Shown: piece by piece, positions 1 to 7,101 of the stretch
Layout: each line of letters opens with the position of its first letter
Numbering within the stretch: position 1 is the stretch's first letter
Source of the DNA: Candidatus Poribacteria bacterium
GTDB lineage: Bacteria > Poribacteria > WGA-4E > WGA-3G
Direction of reading: 5' to 3'
Length of the DNA: 47,906 bases
NCBI GenBank assembly: GCA_022820835.1
Contig: JAJEET010000110.1
Span: forward strand, 1-47,906
Translations under genes and position numbers: made by a program
The notes under the pieces: model-generated
What the model was told of the DNA's origin: nothing
Seen by the model: the letters and a program-made list of their open reading frames with translations, nothing else
Databases searched by the model: none

Positions 1-1
1 C

Positions 2-202
2 ATTCAAGTAAAAGTACCATACGATCAATATGCTTCAGTCCAGGTAGATTTTATCCAATCAAATCAGATTTCTGAGGATATGCTTCCAACCCCGGGTGAA
101 AGTCTTGATCTTGAAACCGAGATGCCGCCTGTGCTTAGCAAGACTGAACCTATATCAAAAAATAACCAAGACTTAGAAGTTGCACTGCCATCGAGAATTT
201 AG
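2..202 (+). CDS. C-terminal fragment of an unknown protein
   Basis: An open frame enters from the left edge and stops at TAG 200-202, giving 66 residues. The visible tail is polar and acidic (many Asp, Glu, Ser, Pro), with no membrane segment or recognisable motif. It ends 57 bases before the OrfA-like gene. Because the start lies outside the window no function can be proposed. Its coding status rests only on the open frame running from the edge, so confidence is moderate. Confidence 0.5.
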   Translation: MQVKVPYDQYASVQVDFIQSNQISEDMLPTPGESLDLETEMPPVLSKTEPISKNNQDLEVALPSRI

Positions 203-259
203 ACCGCACTCCAAACCAAGATCACGCGACAATAACAATCTCATAGAAAGGAGCATCCT

Positions 260-583
260 ATGAGCACCAAGCGAAAACGCAAAAGATTCACCCCCGAATT
301 TAAAGCAAAAATCGTTATAGAAGCACTCAACGTCGAAAGTTCCGAAGCAGAAATCTGTCGCCGACATAACATCACCGAAGAACAACTCTCACAATGGAAA
401 CGCCAATTCCTTGAAAACGCGGCCACCGCCTTTGAACCCAATCGTAAGCAGTCCGATGCCGCTACGGAGCGAATTGCGGAACTGGAGCAACTCCTTGGCA
501 GGTTGGCGCAAGCAGTGGACATCCAAAAAAAGGCACTCGACTGGATTGCGTTGAACCGACCTGAAAATGAAGACGCGTTGTAG
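260..583 (+). mobile_element. Solitary IS3-family OrfA-like transposase protein
   Basis: The 107-residue product has the HTH_Tnp_1 layout of IS3/IS911 OrfA. It opens with a basic KRKRKRFTPEFKAKIV, followed by a helix-turn-helix (EAEICRRHNITEEQLSQWKRQFLE, in two pieces around residues 32-55), then a C-terminal leucine-rich helix around residues 70-95. A strong ribosome site (AAAGGAG, 246-252) precedes ATG 260. In intact elements OrfA binds the ends and is fused by frameshift to the DDE catalytic OrfB. No OrfB-like frame follows here, so this is either a relic or a domesticated DNA-binding protein. Family assignment is confident; mobility is doubtful. Confidence 0.8.
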
Positions 584-820
584 CGGACACCTGCGATCAC
601 AACCCGAACTGGAACCGACAGACCCTAACCCATCGCAGAAAAAGGACGGCACAGATTTTTGCGTACAAAAAAAATTAAAGTGCCTTTATGATAAAAATCA
701 CAGCAGCCGAACGCGTCTTTCTATTCCGCTTTTTCACTACCGAACATTACGGAAAAACGCTTACAAACCCATACAGACACTCGGTTCTCAACCTTATGTA
801 AAAAAACACCAAAAAGCTAG

Positions 821-846
821 AAAAGATACCATTTGGTATCTTTTTC
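821..846. terminator. Rho-independent terminator-like hairpin (bidirectional)
   Basis: AAAAGATACC (821-830) and GGTATCTTTT (835-844) form a perfect 10-bp stem around a 4-base loop, with a T run on the right and an A run on the left. It could end transcripts from the OrfA side. The stem is AT-rich, so strength is uncertain. Confidence 0.5.
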
Positions 847-906
847 CGGCGTTCAGATATGGAAAGTTCCGAGTTGGGACAATACGAGCATAAAGTCAGC
901 GCGTTT

Positions 907-1061
907 TTTCATAGTAACTTTCATAGCATGCTCCACCAAAATTGCCAAAACCCGCCCATAGCATCCGTTCAGACCCTTTCACAAATTTCATAGTACCCCG
1001 ATTTACTATGAAAACTATGAAAATTTACACCACTGCCTTCCACTCTTTCCACCCTATGAAA
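907..1061. repeat. Six copies of the octamer TTTCATAG in both orientations
   Basis: Forward copies lie at 907-914, 919-926 and 986-993. Reverse copies (CTATGAAA) lie at 1006-1013, 1015-1022 and 1054-1061. The central pair forms a perfect 10-bp inverted repeat, 986-995 with 1004-1013, around an 8-base spacer. This could be an operator cluster upstream of the tatA promoter, or remains of an element end. Confidence 0.45.
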
Positions 1062-1147
1062 AAATAGACCGACAAGCCTGAATGCTGACAACTGAAAGGC
1101 GACGTAGTCGCCGTACTGACAACTGAAAACTATTACCCAAAAAATAA

Positions 1148-1176
1148 TTGCAAATAGATCCATTCCGTGATATACT
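1148..1176 (+). promoter_or_regulatory. Predicted sigma-70 type promoter of the tatAC operon
   Basis: TTGCAA (1148-1153) and TATACT (1171-1176) are separated by exactly 17 bases. The expected transcript start near 1183 leaves a leader of about 40 bases before tatA. This is a sequence-only prediction. Confidence 0.5.
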
Positions 1177-1224
1177 ATAAATGGTTACAGACTGCCACAT
1201 ATCATTAAAGGAGGAGTGAAGAAC

Positions 1225-1494
1225 ATGGGAATGGGCGGAATGGAAATCTTTATAATCCTTGTGATCGCGCTCGTCATTTTCGGGCCTAAGAAGTTACCGG
1301 AAATGGGACGTTCGCTCGGAAAAGCGATCCGAGAATTTAAGAGTGTCGGCACCGAACTCCAAGATGAACTCACAAAGGCAGCAGATGAAATCGATAGGGA
1401 CATAGAACCGAACATCAAGCCACCACAGACAAAGGCAGCAGATGAAACCGATAAGGACACAGAGCCGGACATCAAGCCTCCGAAAACCTCTTAA
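1225..1494 (+). CDS. tatA: Sec-independent translocase subunit TatA
   Basis: TatA oligomers form the transient pore through which the Tat system moves folded proteins across the inner membrane. The 89-residue product has the family layout: one short N-terminal membrane helix, the FGPKKLPEMGR hinge, then an amphipathic helix and a polar tail. The frame also opens at GTG 1216, but the strong AAAGGAGG at 1207-1214 is too close to it and fits ATG 1225, so the latter is chosen. The tail contains a perfect-phase 57-base tandem duplication (1372-1428 and 1429-1485), giving two 19-residue units that begin TKAADE. It lies 27 bases upstream of tatC. A nearby cargo is the Tat-signal iron-sulfur protein at 23831. 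Confidence 0.93.
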   Translation: MGMGGMEIFIILVIALVIFGPKKLPEMGRSLGKAIREFKSVGTELQDELTKAADEIDRDIEPNIKPPQTKAADETDKDTEPDIKPPKTS

Positions 1495-1521
1495 TCGGTA
1501 GACGCACGAGCGACCCACACT

Positions 1522-2382
1522 ATGATGATGGAATCTAATGAAGCTAACGAATCAACGGAATCAACCGATGTCGCAATGACTTTCTGGGAGCATCTCGAAG
1601 AACTCCGGCGACGGATTATCATCTCCGCTATCACAATCGGTGTGTTTACTGTACTGTGCTTATCCTTCAGCAAACCGATTGAAAAGGTGATTATGTTCCC
1701 ACTCGGGACCTCAATGAACACGTTGATCGCAAGCGCCATTGACGCTACCATCGGTTCGGAAGGATCAATATGGGGGTTCTTCGCAATTACCATGCGCGCC
1801 GGTACCTCCAATGTCAACGCTGAACTCATGAAAGTTGGACCTGTGGAGGCTATTATGGCGTTCTTGAAATTAGGGATTACCACCGGCATTTTGCTCGCAC
1901 TCCCGATAATCATTTATCAGGTCTGGGCATTCATCTTTCCAGCGTTGAACCGTCAGGAACGCCGATTCGCTGTCCCGCTCTTTCTGATTATCATCACATT
2001 CTTCATCCTCGGCGCTGCCTTCGCCTATTTTATTGTTACACCCGTCGTCCTACAGTTCTCCGCAGAACTATTTCCAGAGATGCCAAATAGATGGGACTTA
2101 CAAAACTATGTAGGTTTCATAACACAGTTAATCTTAGGCTTTGGTCTCGCTTTTGAGTTACCGATCGTAATGGCATTTTTGTCGCGTATCGGAATCATTA
2201 ACGCACGCGGGTTCCGCGAAAAACAGAGCTTTGCTCTCTTGGGGATCTGTGTTATGTCGGCACTATTGACACCTGCGGATCCCACGTCCATGTTACTGAT
2301 GGCGATACCACTCTTCGTTTTGTATCAACTCGGCATTTTCTTTGCCTATCTCGTCGAAAAGGAGCCTGAAGCGTATGTCTAA
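1522..2382 (+). CDS. tatC: Sec-independent translocase subunit TatC
   Basis: TatC is the multi-pass inner-membrane receptor for twin-arginine signal peptides. The 286-residue product is acidic at the N-terminus, then carries the diagnostic cytoplasmic motif FWEHLEELRRR near residue 22. Several hydrophobic segments follow, including the LTPADPTSMLLMAIPLFVLY stretch typical of the last helices. Three consecutive ATG codons begin at 1522 and the exact one used is unclear. The usual length is about 250 residues. The excess lies in a periplasmic loop around residues 60-110, between helices 1 and 2. It follows tatA directly and overlaps the next gene by 8 bases, suggesting one operon. Confidence 0.95.
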   Translation: MMMESNEANESTESTDVAMTFWEHLEELRRRIIISAITIGVFTVLCLSFSKPIEKVIMFPLGTSMNTLIASAIDATIGSEGSIWGFFAITMRAGTSNVNAELMKVGPVEAIMAFLKLGITTGILLALPIIIYQVWAFIFPALNRQERRFAVPLFLIIITFFILGAAFAYFIVTPVVLQFSAELFPEMPNRWDLQNYVGFITQLILGFGLAFELPIVMAFLSRIGIINARGFREKQSFALLGICVMSALLTPADPTSMLLMAIPLFVLYQLGIFFAYLVEKEPEAYV

Positions 2383-3148
2383 CGAATCTTTAAGACAGCA
2401 GCTCGCGTTACTTTACCAACTGCAAGAACGCGACTCCGAACTGTTGTCAATCCATCAAAAACTTCAAGATATCCCACGTCAGATTGTGCAATTAGAGGCG
2501 GGGGTTACCGAGTCTGAAGAAGAGACCGCAGCGAAATCCGCTCAACTCGCGGAAGTCGAAAAAGAGCAGCGCGCCAAAAATGCTGAACTCGAAATGAACG
2601 CAGAGCAACGCGAAAAATATAAAAACGAACAACGATCCGCTACGTCTAACGAGGCTTATAATGCTTTAGAACGACAGATCGAATTCTTAGACGACAAAGA
2701 CGCAGAGGCTGAAGACGTGATCCTGAACCTTATGGAAGATCACGATCGTTTGAAAGCAGAACTGGCAGAACTTGAAACTAAGGTCGAGCAAGAAAAAGAG
2801 AATGCCGATACCAATACCGAACAACTCCGACAGGAACTGCAGACATTGGAAGCAGAACGCGATGAAAAAATGAAAGCACGAAAAGCGTTTCTACCCAAAA
2901 TTGATAAAGCCCGCAGAGATGAGTACCACCGGTGGATGAAGGCGCAAATGGCAAGCCAATCCGGTGCAGCACGCGCGAAAGCAGGTTTCATCGCACTCGG
3001 TAAAGACGGCACCTGCAGTACCTGTAGGATCGCTATTCAACCACAGACGCTCAAGGAGGCACAAAAATATGAGAAACTCGTTTACTGCTCAAGCTGTAAA
3101 CGCCTCCTTTACGTCGAACCGCCGACACCAGACATCCCGTTTCCCTAA
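2375..3148 (+). CDS. Coiled-coil protein with C-terminal C4 zinc ribbon
   Basis: The 257-residue product is mostly charged heptad-like coiled coil (residues about 5-190), followed by a zinc ribbon with the paired motifs CSTCR and YCSSCKR near residues 213-242. This is the architecture of the widespread zf-RING_7/CT398-like family, whose role is not firmly known; members have been linked to secretion or envelope assembly. The frame is open further upstream, but ATG 2375 with AAGGAG at 2359-2364 is the natural start and overlaps the tatC stop by 8 bases, implying translational coupling. Family is confident, function open. Confidence 0.85.
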   Translation: MSNESLRQQLALLYQLQERDSELLSIHQKLQDIPRQIVQLEAGVTESEEETAAKSAQLAEVEKEQRAKNAELEMNAEQREKYKNEQRSATSNEAYNALERQIEFLDDKDAEAEDVILNLMEDHDRLKAELAELETKVEQEKENADTNTEQLRQELQTLEAERDEKMKARKAFLPKIDKARRDEYHRWMKAQMASQSGAARAKAGFIALGKDGTCSTCRIAIQPQTLKEAQKYEKLVYCSSCKRLLYVEPPTPDIPFP

Positions 3149-3321
3149 CAAAAACGTGAATTTAAAAATGAAATTTGAAGCGTTTTGTAGGTTGGGTTGA
3201 ACGGAGACCTACTAAAAATCGCACACAACAAAGCGTTTCAACAGAACAGAAAAACCTGAAATCAACAAAAACCGAGTGAAACCCAACGCACTATGAGACC
3301 CACAGGAGAAATCTGCAGCCG

Positions 3322-3648
3322 ATGCCATTTTTTGTTATTGACGAACAACCCAAAAAAAATATCTTCGACGGTGCCAGCATCCGTACCCTTCACGGCGAAA
3401 AACTGATGATGTCCTTTGTGAATCTGAAACCGCATAGCATCGTCGCTGAACATAGCCACCCCCATGAACAGATGGGAATGGTACTCGAAGGAACATTTGA
3501 ACTCACCATTGATGGAGATTCCCGAACCCTTAAAAAGGGGGACGCGTACCTCATTCCGTCCAATGTCCAGCACAGCGCGAAAGCCTTTGATGAACCCGCC
3601 GTCGCACTTGACATCTTTAGTCCACCGAGAGAAGATTACAAACAGTGA
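3322..3648 (+). CDS. Small single-domain cupin protein
   Basis: The 108-residue product is a single conserved-barrel cupin. Motif 1 is visible as H-S-H-P-H-E-Q-M-G-M-V-L-E-G near residues 42-55, giving the usual His/His/Glu metal ligands. Motif 2 is G-D-A-Y-L-I-P-S-N-V-Q-H near residues 73-84, supplying the last His. Such proteins bind a divalent metal and act as small isomerases, dioxygenases or sensors; the substrate cannot be read from sequence. The ribosome site AGGAG at 3304-3308 is about 13 bases from ATG, a little far. The stop overlaps the GTG start of the next gene by 4 bases. Confidence 0.88.
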   Translation: MPFFVIDEQPKKNIFDGASIRTLHGEKLMMSFVNLKPHSIVAEHSHPHEQMGMVLEGTFELTIDGDSRTLKKGDAYLIPSNVQHSAKAFDEPAVALDIFSPPREDYKQ

Positions 3649-4412
3649 ATATCTATCACCCCATTCAGGAACTTCAGGCATTCGGCATCGCCACCGCCGG
3701 GATCAGTCTACGCCACGGTGGTGTCAGTCGTGCGCCTTATGCGTCCTTGAACCTTGGTGAACATGTCAATGACGATCCAAACGCAGTCGAGACCAATAGA
3801 AAAATCCTCTTCCAAGAGACCGGCTTGACAAATCTGCGCTACTGTCGTCAAATTCACAGTGCTTCTGTCGTTCATGTCAACGAGGAGACGCAGCCGCTCG
3901 CGGAACATATCCCCGAAGCAGATGCTCTTGTCACCGCACAGCACAACATAGCATTAGGTATCTTTACTGCCGACTGTATCCCAATTTTCGTCTTAGATAT
4001 TGAAACACCGGCGATCGGTATTGTCCATGCCGGGTGGCGCGGTACATTCGCACAGATAGCCATAAACGCCATCACACAAATGAGGACGCGCTTCGGCACA
4101 CGCCCGAAAAACTGCCACATTCATTTAGGACCCTCCATCCAGAAATGCTGTTATACTGTCAGCGCGGAACTGCTCACCCAATTCACAGCGGAATTCGGCA
4201 GCACCGTAGCCAACGGCACAAACCTAAGTCTACAAACCGCGAATATCCACCAACTCATCGAAATCGGTGTGCTACCAGCTGCCATCTCCGTATCTGAATT
4301 CTGCACCGCCTGTCGTACCGACCTATTTTATTCACATCGCGCTGAAAACGGACAGACAGGCAGAATGCTTTCATTCATCAGACTTAACGCTAAAAACGAA
4401 TCTGCACGATAG
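3645..4412 (+). CDS. YfiH/PgeF-family polyphenol oxidase-like protein
   Basis: The family (DUF152, multicopper-oxidase-related) includes purine nucleoside phosphorylase/adenosine deaminase enzymes and a peptidoglycan-precursor-editing protein (E. coli YfiH/PgeF). The 255-residue product shows all three zinc-ligand motifs: CRQIHSA near residue 71, TADCIP near residue 109, and VHAGWRGT near residue 127. Translation starts at GTG 3645, overlapping the cupin stop by 4 bases, which indicates coupling. Length is normal for the family. The sequence does not decide between nucleoside and cell-wall substrates. Confidence 0.9.
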   Translation: MNIYHPIQELQAFGIATAGISLRHGGVSRAPYASLNLGEHVNDDPNAVETNRKILFQETGLTNLRYCRQIHSASVVHVNEETQPLAEHIPEADALVTAQHNIALGIFTADCIPIFVLDIETPAIGIVHAGWRGTFAQIAINAITQMRTRFGTRPKNCHIHLGPSIQKCCYTVSAELLTQFTAEFGSTVANGTNLSLQTANIHQLIEIGVLPAAISVSEFCTACRTDLFYSHRAENGQTGRMLSFIRLNAKNESAR

Positions 4413-4460
4413 ACCGACACCTACTCACAACTGACCGTTGACAACTATTCTCCTAACAAT
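4411..4460. repeat. Degenerate copy of the CTGACAACT dispersed repeat
   Basis: Immediately after the stop lie ACAACTGACCGTTGACAACT and similar units, resembling the repeats at 1081-1135, 15387-15420 and 28060-28172. It ends just before a predicted promoter. Confidence 0.4.
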
Positions 4461-4468
4461 TGAATAAT

Positions 4469-4497
4469 TTGCATTCCCAAAAAAAATATGGTATCAT
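4469..4497 (+). promoter_or_regulatory. Predicted sigma-70 type promoter
   Basis: TTGCAT (4469-4474) and TATCAT (4492-4497) are spaced by 17 bases. It would drive the small membrane protein at 4661 and possibly the yggS-lspA cluster, with a leader of about 155 bases in which nothing else was recognised. Confidence 0.45.
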
Positions 4498-4660
4498 TAA
4501 ATAAAGTACATAATTATAACGAATTGAGTGATTCAGTTGCAGCACCACCCTCATCTGTAACTCTACTGCGATTTGTAGCGTAATTTTCTCTGTCCGTTCC
4601 AGCTGGTTAGACCCAATAATTTGTTAGGCGACAATTTGGTAGATGCCAAAGGAATCGTAA

Positions 4661-4942
4661 ATGCGCACGCTATTTGCAATATCGTCCATTATTATCGGTA
4701 TCGTTGGGTTTATCTTTATCGTACTCGGAGGTGTTCATCCTAAGAGGTACCAGAGAACGCTGGATGAGAACAGCACCGCAGTCCAAGTCACACAGGTTTA
4801 TATGGAGGCAACATATACCATAACCGTCGGCATCGGGATTATTAGCGTCGCCGCATTGGTCGCCATCATCGGGATACTCTTCCATATCAACCGACCTCTG
4901 AACGCCGTGGATACGCAATCAGAAGATAATCTGGACACCTGA
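4661..4942 (+). CDS. Small membrane protein with two transmembrane segments
   Basis: Not recognised. The 93-residue product has a hydrophobic helix at about residues 4-26, a polar loop of about 28 residues (GVHPKRYQRTLDE onward), a second helix at about 54-75, and an acidic C-terminus (SEDNLDT). AAGGA lies shortly upstream of ATG. The gene sits between a predicted promoter and yggS. A helical-hairpin membrane protein is the most that can be said. Confidence 0.65.
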   Translation: MRTLFAISSIIIGIVGFIFIVLGGVHPKRYQRTLDENSTAVQVTQVYMEATYTITVGIGIISVAALVAIIGILFHINRPLNAVDTQSEDNLDT

Positions 4943-5017
4943 CAAAGCATGTAATCGCACTAATATTAGAATTAAAAAAAGAGGGGACATTCAGAGGACA
5001 AGGCGCGAGGTGTACAG

Positions 5018-5719
5018 TTGAATCCGATTGTCAATAATCTCTACACTGTCAACGAACGTATCGCACGCGCAGCGGAACGAAGCAACCGCACCCCGGATTC
5101 AATAGAACTCGTCGCTGTTACAAAAGGACGCTCAATATCAGAAATACAGACAATTCTTGACGCGGGTGTCAAAAACATCGGCGAAAACCGGGTACAAGAG
5201 GCGCAGCAAAAGTACACCACAGATGCCGTAGCGGATCCTAAGATATGCCGGTGGCACCTTATCGGACATCTACAACGCAATAAGGTGAAAGCAGCACTTG
5301 AGATGTTCTCGATGATTCATTCAGTTGATAGCTTACGGCTCTTAGCAGAAATAGCACGCCGTTCCGAAGAGCGCACACAACCGGTAGATGTACTTATTCA
5401 GGTGAACACAACCGGTGAAGCAAGTAAATACGGCTTAGATGCCGACGATGTACGCACATTCATAGCAGACGCAGAGGCGTATCCGACTGTGAATATCGTC
5501 GGTTTGATGACGATGGGGCAGTTAACGCCTTCACCAGAGGCAAACCGTCCCGCTTTCGCATTACTGAGATCGATCTCCGAAAAGATAGGGGACGAACAAT
5601 TCCCCGGCGTTACCATGCGCTATCTCTCTATGGGAATGACAAACGATTTTGAGATCGCTATAGAAGAAGGTGCGAATCTCGTTAGAATCGGTCGTGCGAT
5701 CTTTGAGACTTTACAGTAA
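5018..5719 (+). CDS. yggS: YggS-family PLP homeostasis protein
   Basis: This is the single-domain TIM-barrel PLP-binding protein (PLPBP/YggS/YlmE) that buffers pyridoxal phosphate rather than catalysing a known reaction. The 233 residues contain the PLP lysine in VAVTKGRS (near residue 35) and the conserved IGENRVQEA, WHLIGHLQRNK and SMGMTNDFEIAI motifs. The start is TTG 5018, supported by GCGAGG at about 5005-5010 with good spacing; no ATG or GTG lies nearby in frame. It opens a cluster, followed by proC, yggT, an ileS-like gene and lspA, an order seen in many bacteria (ylmE-ylmG-ileS-lspA). Confidence 0.93.
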   Translation: MNPIVNNLYTVNERIARAAERSNRTPDSIELVAVTKGRSISEIQTILDAGVKNIGENRVQEAQQKYTTDAVADPKICRWHLIGHLQRNKVKAALEMFSMIHSVDSLRLLAEIARRSEERTQPVDVLIQVNTTGEASKYGLDADDVRTFIADAEAYPTVNIVGLMTMGQLTPSPEANRPAFALLRSISEKIGDEQFPGVTMRYLSMGMTNDFEIAIEEGANLVRIGRAIFETLQ

Positions 5720-5727
5720 CAGAACTT

Positions 5728-5790
5728 ACGCGACGCCAGTGCAGGATTTTTGCTGGGGTGTTTCTTCAGGGTTTGTAACCCCGCTCGGAT
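5728..5790. repeat. Intergenic repeat with GGGTTTGTAACCCCG
   Basis: The stretch AACTTACGC...GGGTTTGTAACCCCGCTCGG resembles the one at 17303-17350 (AACTTATGCAG...GGGGTTTGAAACCGCG). Both lie in short gaps between genes, suggesting a dispersed repeat. Similarity was judged by eye only. Confidence 0.35.
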
Positions 5791-5894
5791 TGATCTTTAT
5801 GTCGAGATTTATGAAAAATGCGTAAATCTTATACAATTTTTTACAGATGTCCTATATATGAAGTATCCAACATCGGTACCGTTGGGAGAGACAA

Positions 5895-6707
5895 GTGGTA
5901 AAAGACCTTCGTTTAGGTGTAATAGGTGTCGGAAAAATGGGAGGCATCGTCGTGCGGAGTATCGCCGACGTCGTATTCCCCGCACGGCAGATCTGGGTCA
6001 CTGATTTAGACAGTGCACTCGTCGAGCAACTCTGTGATGAAAAAGGCACCAACAACGCAGGCGACATCGTAAGATTGGTAGAAAAGACAGATGTCATTTT
6101 TTGTGCTGTGCCACCAGTAGCTGTCCCAGGTATTCTACCACACGTCGCGCGCCGCTTGTCAACACCACAATGGCTTATCAGCATCGCAGCCGGTGTCACG
6201 ACATCAACACTCGAATCTTATTTTGACACAACACCACCGATTGTACGGGTGATGCCAAATATAGCCGCATCGGTAGGCGCTGCAGTATCGGTGCTAACAG
6301 CAGGCAAGCGAGCGAACAGCGAACACCTTGAAATCGCGCAACAAATTTTCAACGCCTGCGGCACCTCGTTAGTTATGGAGGAACGGCATCTTGACGCTGT
6401 GACCGGATTAAGTGGGAGCGGGCCCGCGTATGTCGCACTTATTATTGAAGCACTCGCAGATGGCGGTGTCCATGTCGGGTTACCGCGAACAGACGCAGAA
6501 CAACTTGCAATCCATACAGTTTTAGGCGCAGCGAAGATGTTAGCTGAAACTCAAGAACATCCAGCCGTTCTCAAGAATCGTGTTACAACACCCGGTGGAA
6601 CAACCGCCGCCGGACTTCACGCTTTAGAACACGGAGGCTTGCGGGCGACGCTCACTGAAGCCGTCCTCGCTGCAACAAAACGAGCGAAAGAACTCGGCAA
6701 CACATAA
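5895..6707 (+). CDS. proC: Pyrroline-5-carboxylate reductase
   Basis: This enzyme reduces pyrroline-5-carboxylate to proline with NAD(P)H, the last step of proline synthesis, in the cytoplasm. The 270-residue product has the N-terminal Rossmann motif GVIGVGKMG, the PNIAASVGAA signature near residue 118, and the C-terminal dimerisation/active-site segment GLSGSGPAYVALIIEAL near residue 174. It ends with the AVTTPGGTT-type loop (RVTTPGGTTAAG). The start is GTG 5895, preceded by GGGAGAG at 5884-5890. Length is typical. It is the second gene of the yggS cluster. Confidence 0.95.
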   Translation: MVKDLRLGVIGVGKMGGIVVRSIADVVFPARQIWVTDLDSALVEQLCDEKGTNNAGDIVRLVEKTDVIFCAVPPVAVPGILPHVARRLSTPQWLISIAAGVTTSTLESYFDTTPPIVRVMPNIAASVGAAVSVLTAGKRANSEHLEIAQQIFNACGTSLVMEERHLDAVTGLSGSGPAYVALIIEALADGGVHVGLPRTDAEQLAIHTVLGAAKMLAETQEHPAVLKNRVTTPGGTTAAGLHALEHGGLRATLTEAVLAATKRAKELGNT

Positions 6708-6731
6708 CTCGGATGGGTAACAACAGAAACT

Positions 6732-7004
6732 ATGCCTATACATAACCTCGCTTGGTTCATCGCTCGATTGCTTGACCTTTATGCATTCGTTGTTTTAGCA
6801 AATGCAATACTTTCTTGGTTCGTTTTCGGCACCCAAAATTCGGTCATCAGACAGATCTATTGGTACACAAGTCGCCTCGTTGATCCTATTTTAAGCCCGA
6901 TTCGTAAGGTGCTCACACCAGTATCGAGCAACTTCGGTATCGATATTTCACCTTTCATACTGATTATTCTGTTACAGATTCTCGCTGGCATGCTTAGATC
7001 ATAA
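6732..7004 (+). CDS. YggT/YlmG-family membrane protein
   Basis: The 90-residue product has two hydrophobic segments (about residues 12-30 and 72-88). Between them lies the family's short region with YWYTSRLVDPILSPIRKVL, the conserved (T/D)P(I/L)L.P(I/L)R box. YggT/YlmG proteins affect cell shape, division or osmotic tolerance by unknown means and typically sit beside yggS and proC, as here. The ribosome site is weak, suggesting coupling to proC 24 bases upstream. Confidence 0.9.
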   Translation: MPIHNLAWFIARLLDLYAFVVLANAILSWFVFGTQNSVIRQIYWYTSRLVDPILSPIRKVLTPVSSNFGIDISPFILIILLQILAGMLRS

Positions 7005-7101
7005 ATTGACAGATACACGAAAAAAGCGCAGAGGCGACTCACACAGAAAATATAACCGTCTCTAATTAACAGGCGGTTCACAGACAGGCAACCCTATAAA
7101 T

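Larger units (their letters stand above)
584..1224. other. Gene-free region with terminator, TTTCATAG array and tatA promoter
   Basis: No convincing gene was found. An open frame at 567-893 has an unlikely composition and no recognisable motif. The stretch contains a terminator-like hairpin at 821-846, six copies of TTTCATAG/CTATGAAA between 907 and 1061, a dispersed repeat at 1081-1135 with the hairpin GGCGAC-GTA-GTCGCC, and a promoter at 1148-1176. Confidence 0.6.

Noticed and set aside
567..893. Open frame of 108 codons after OrfA, possibly OrfB
   Set aside because: No DDE or IS3 OrfB motif, odd composition, overlaps a terminator hairpin and has no ribosome site.
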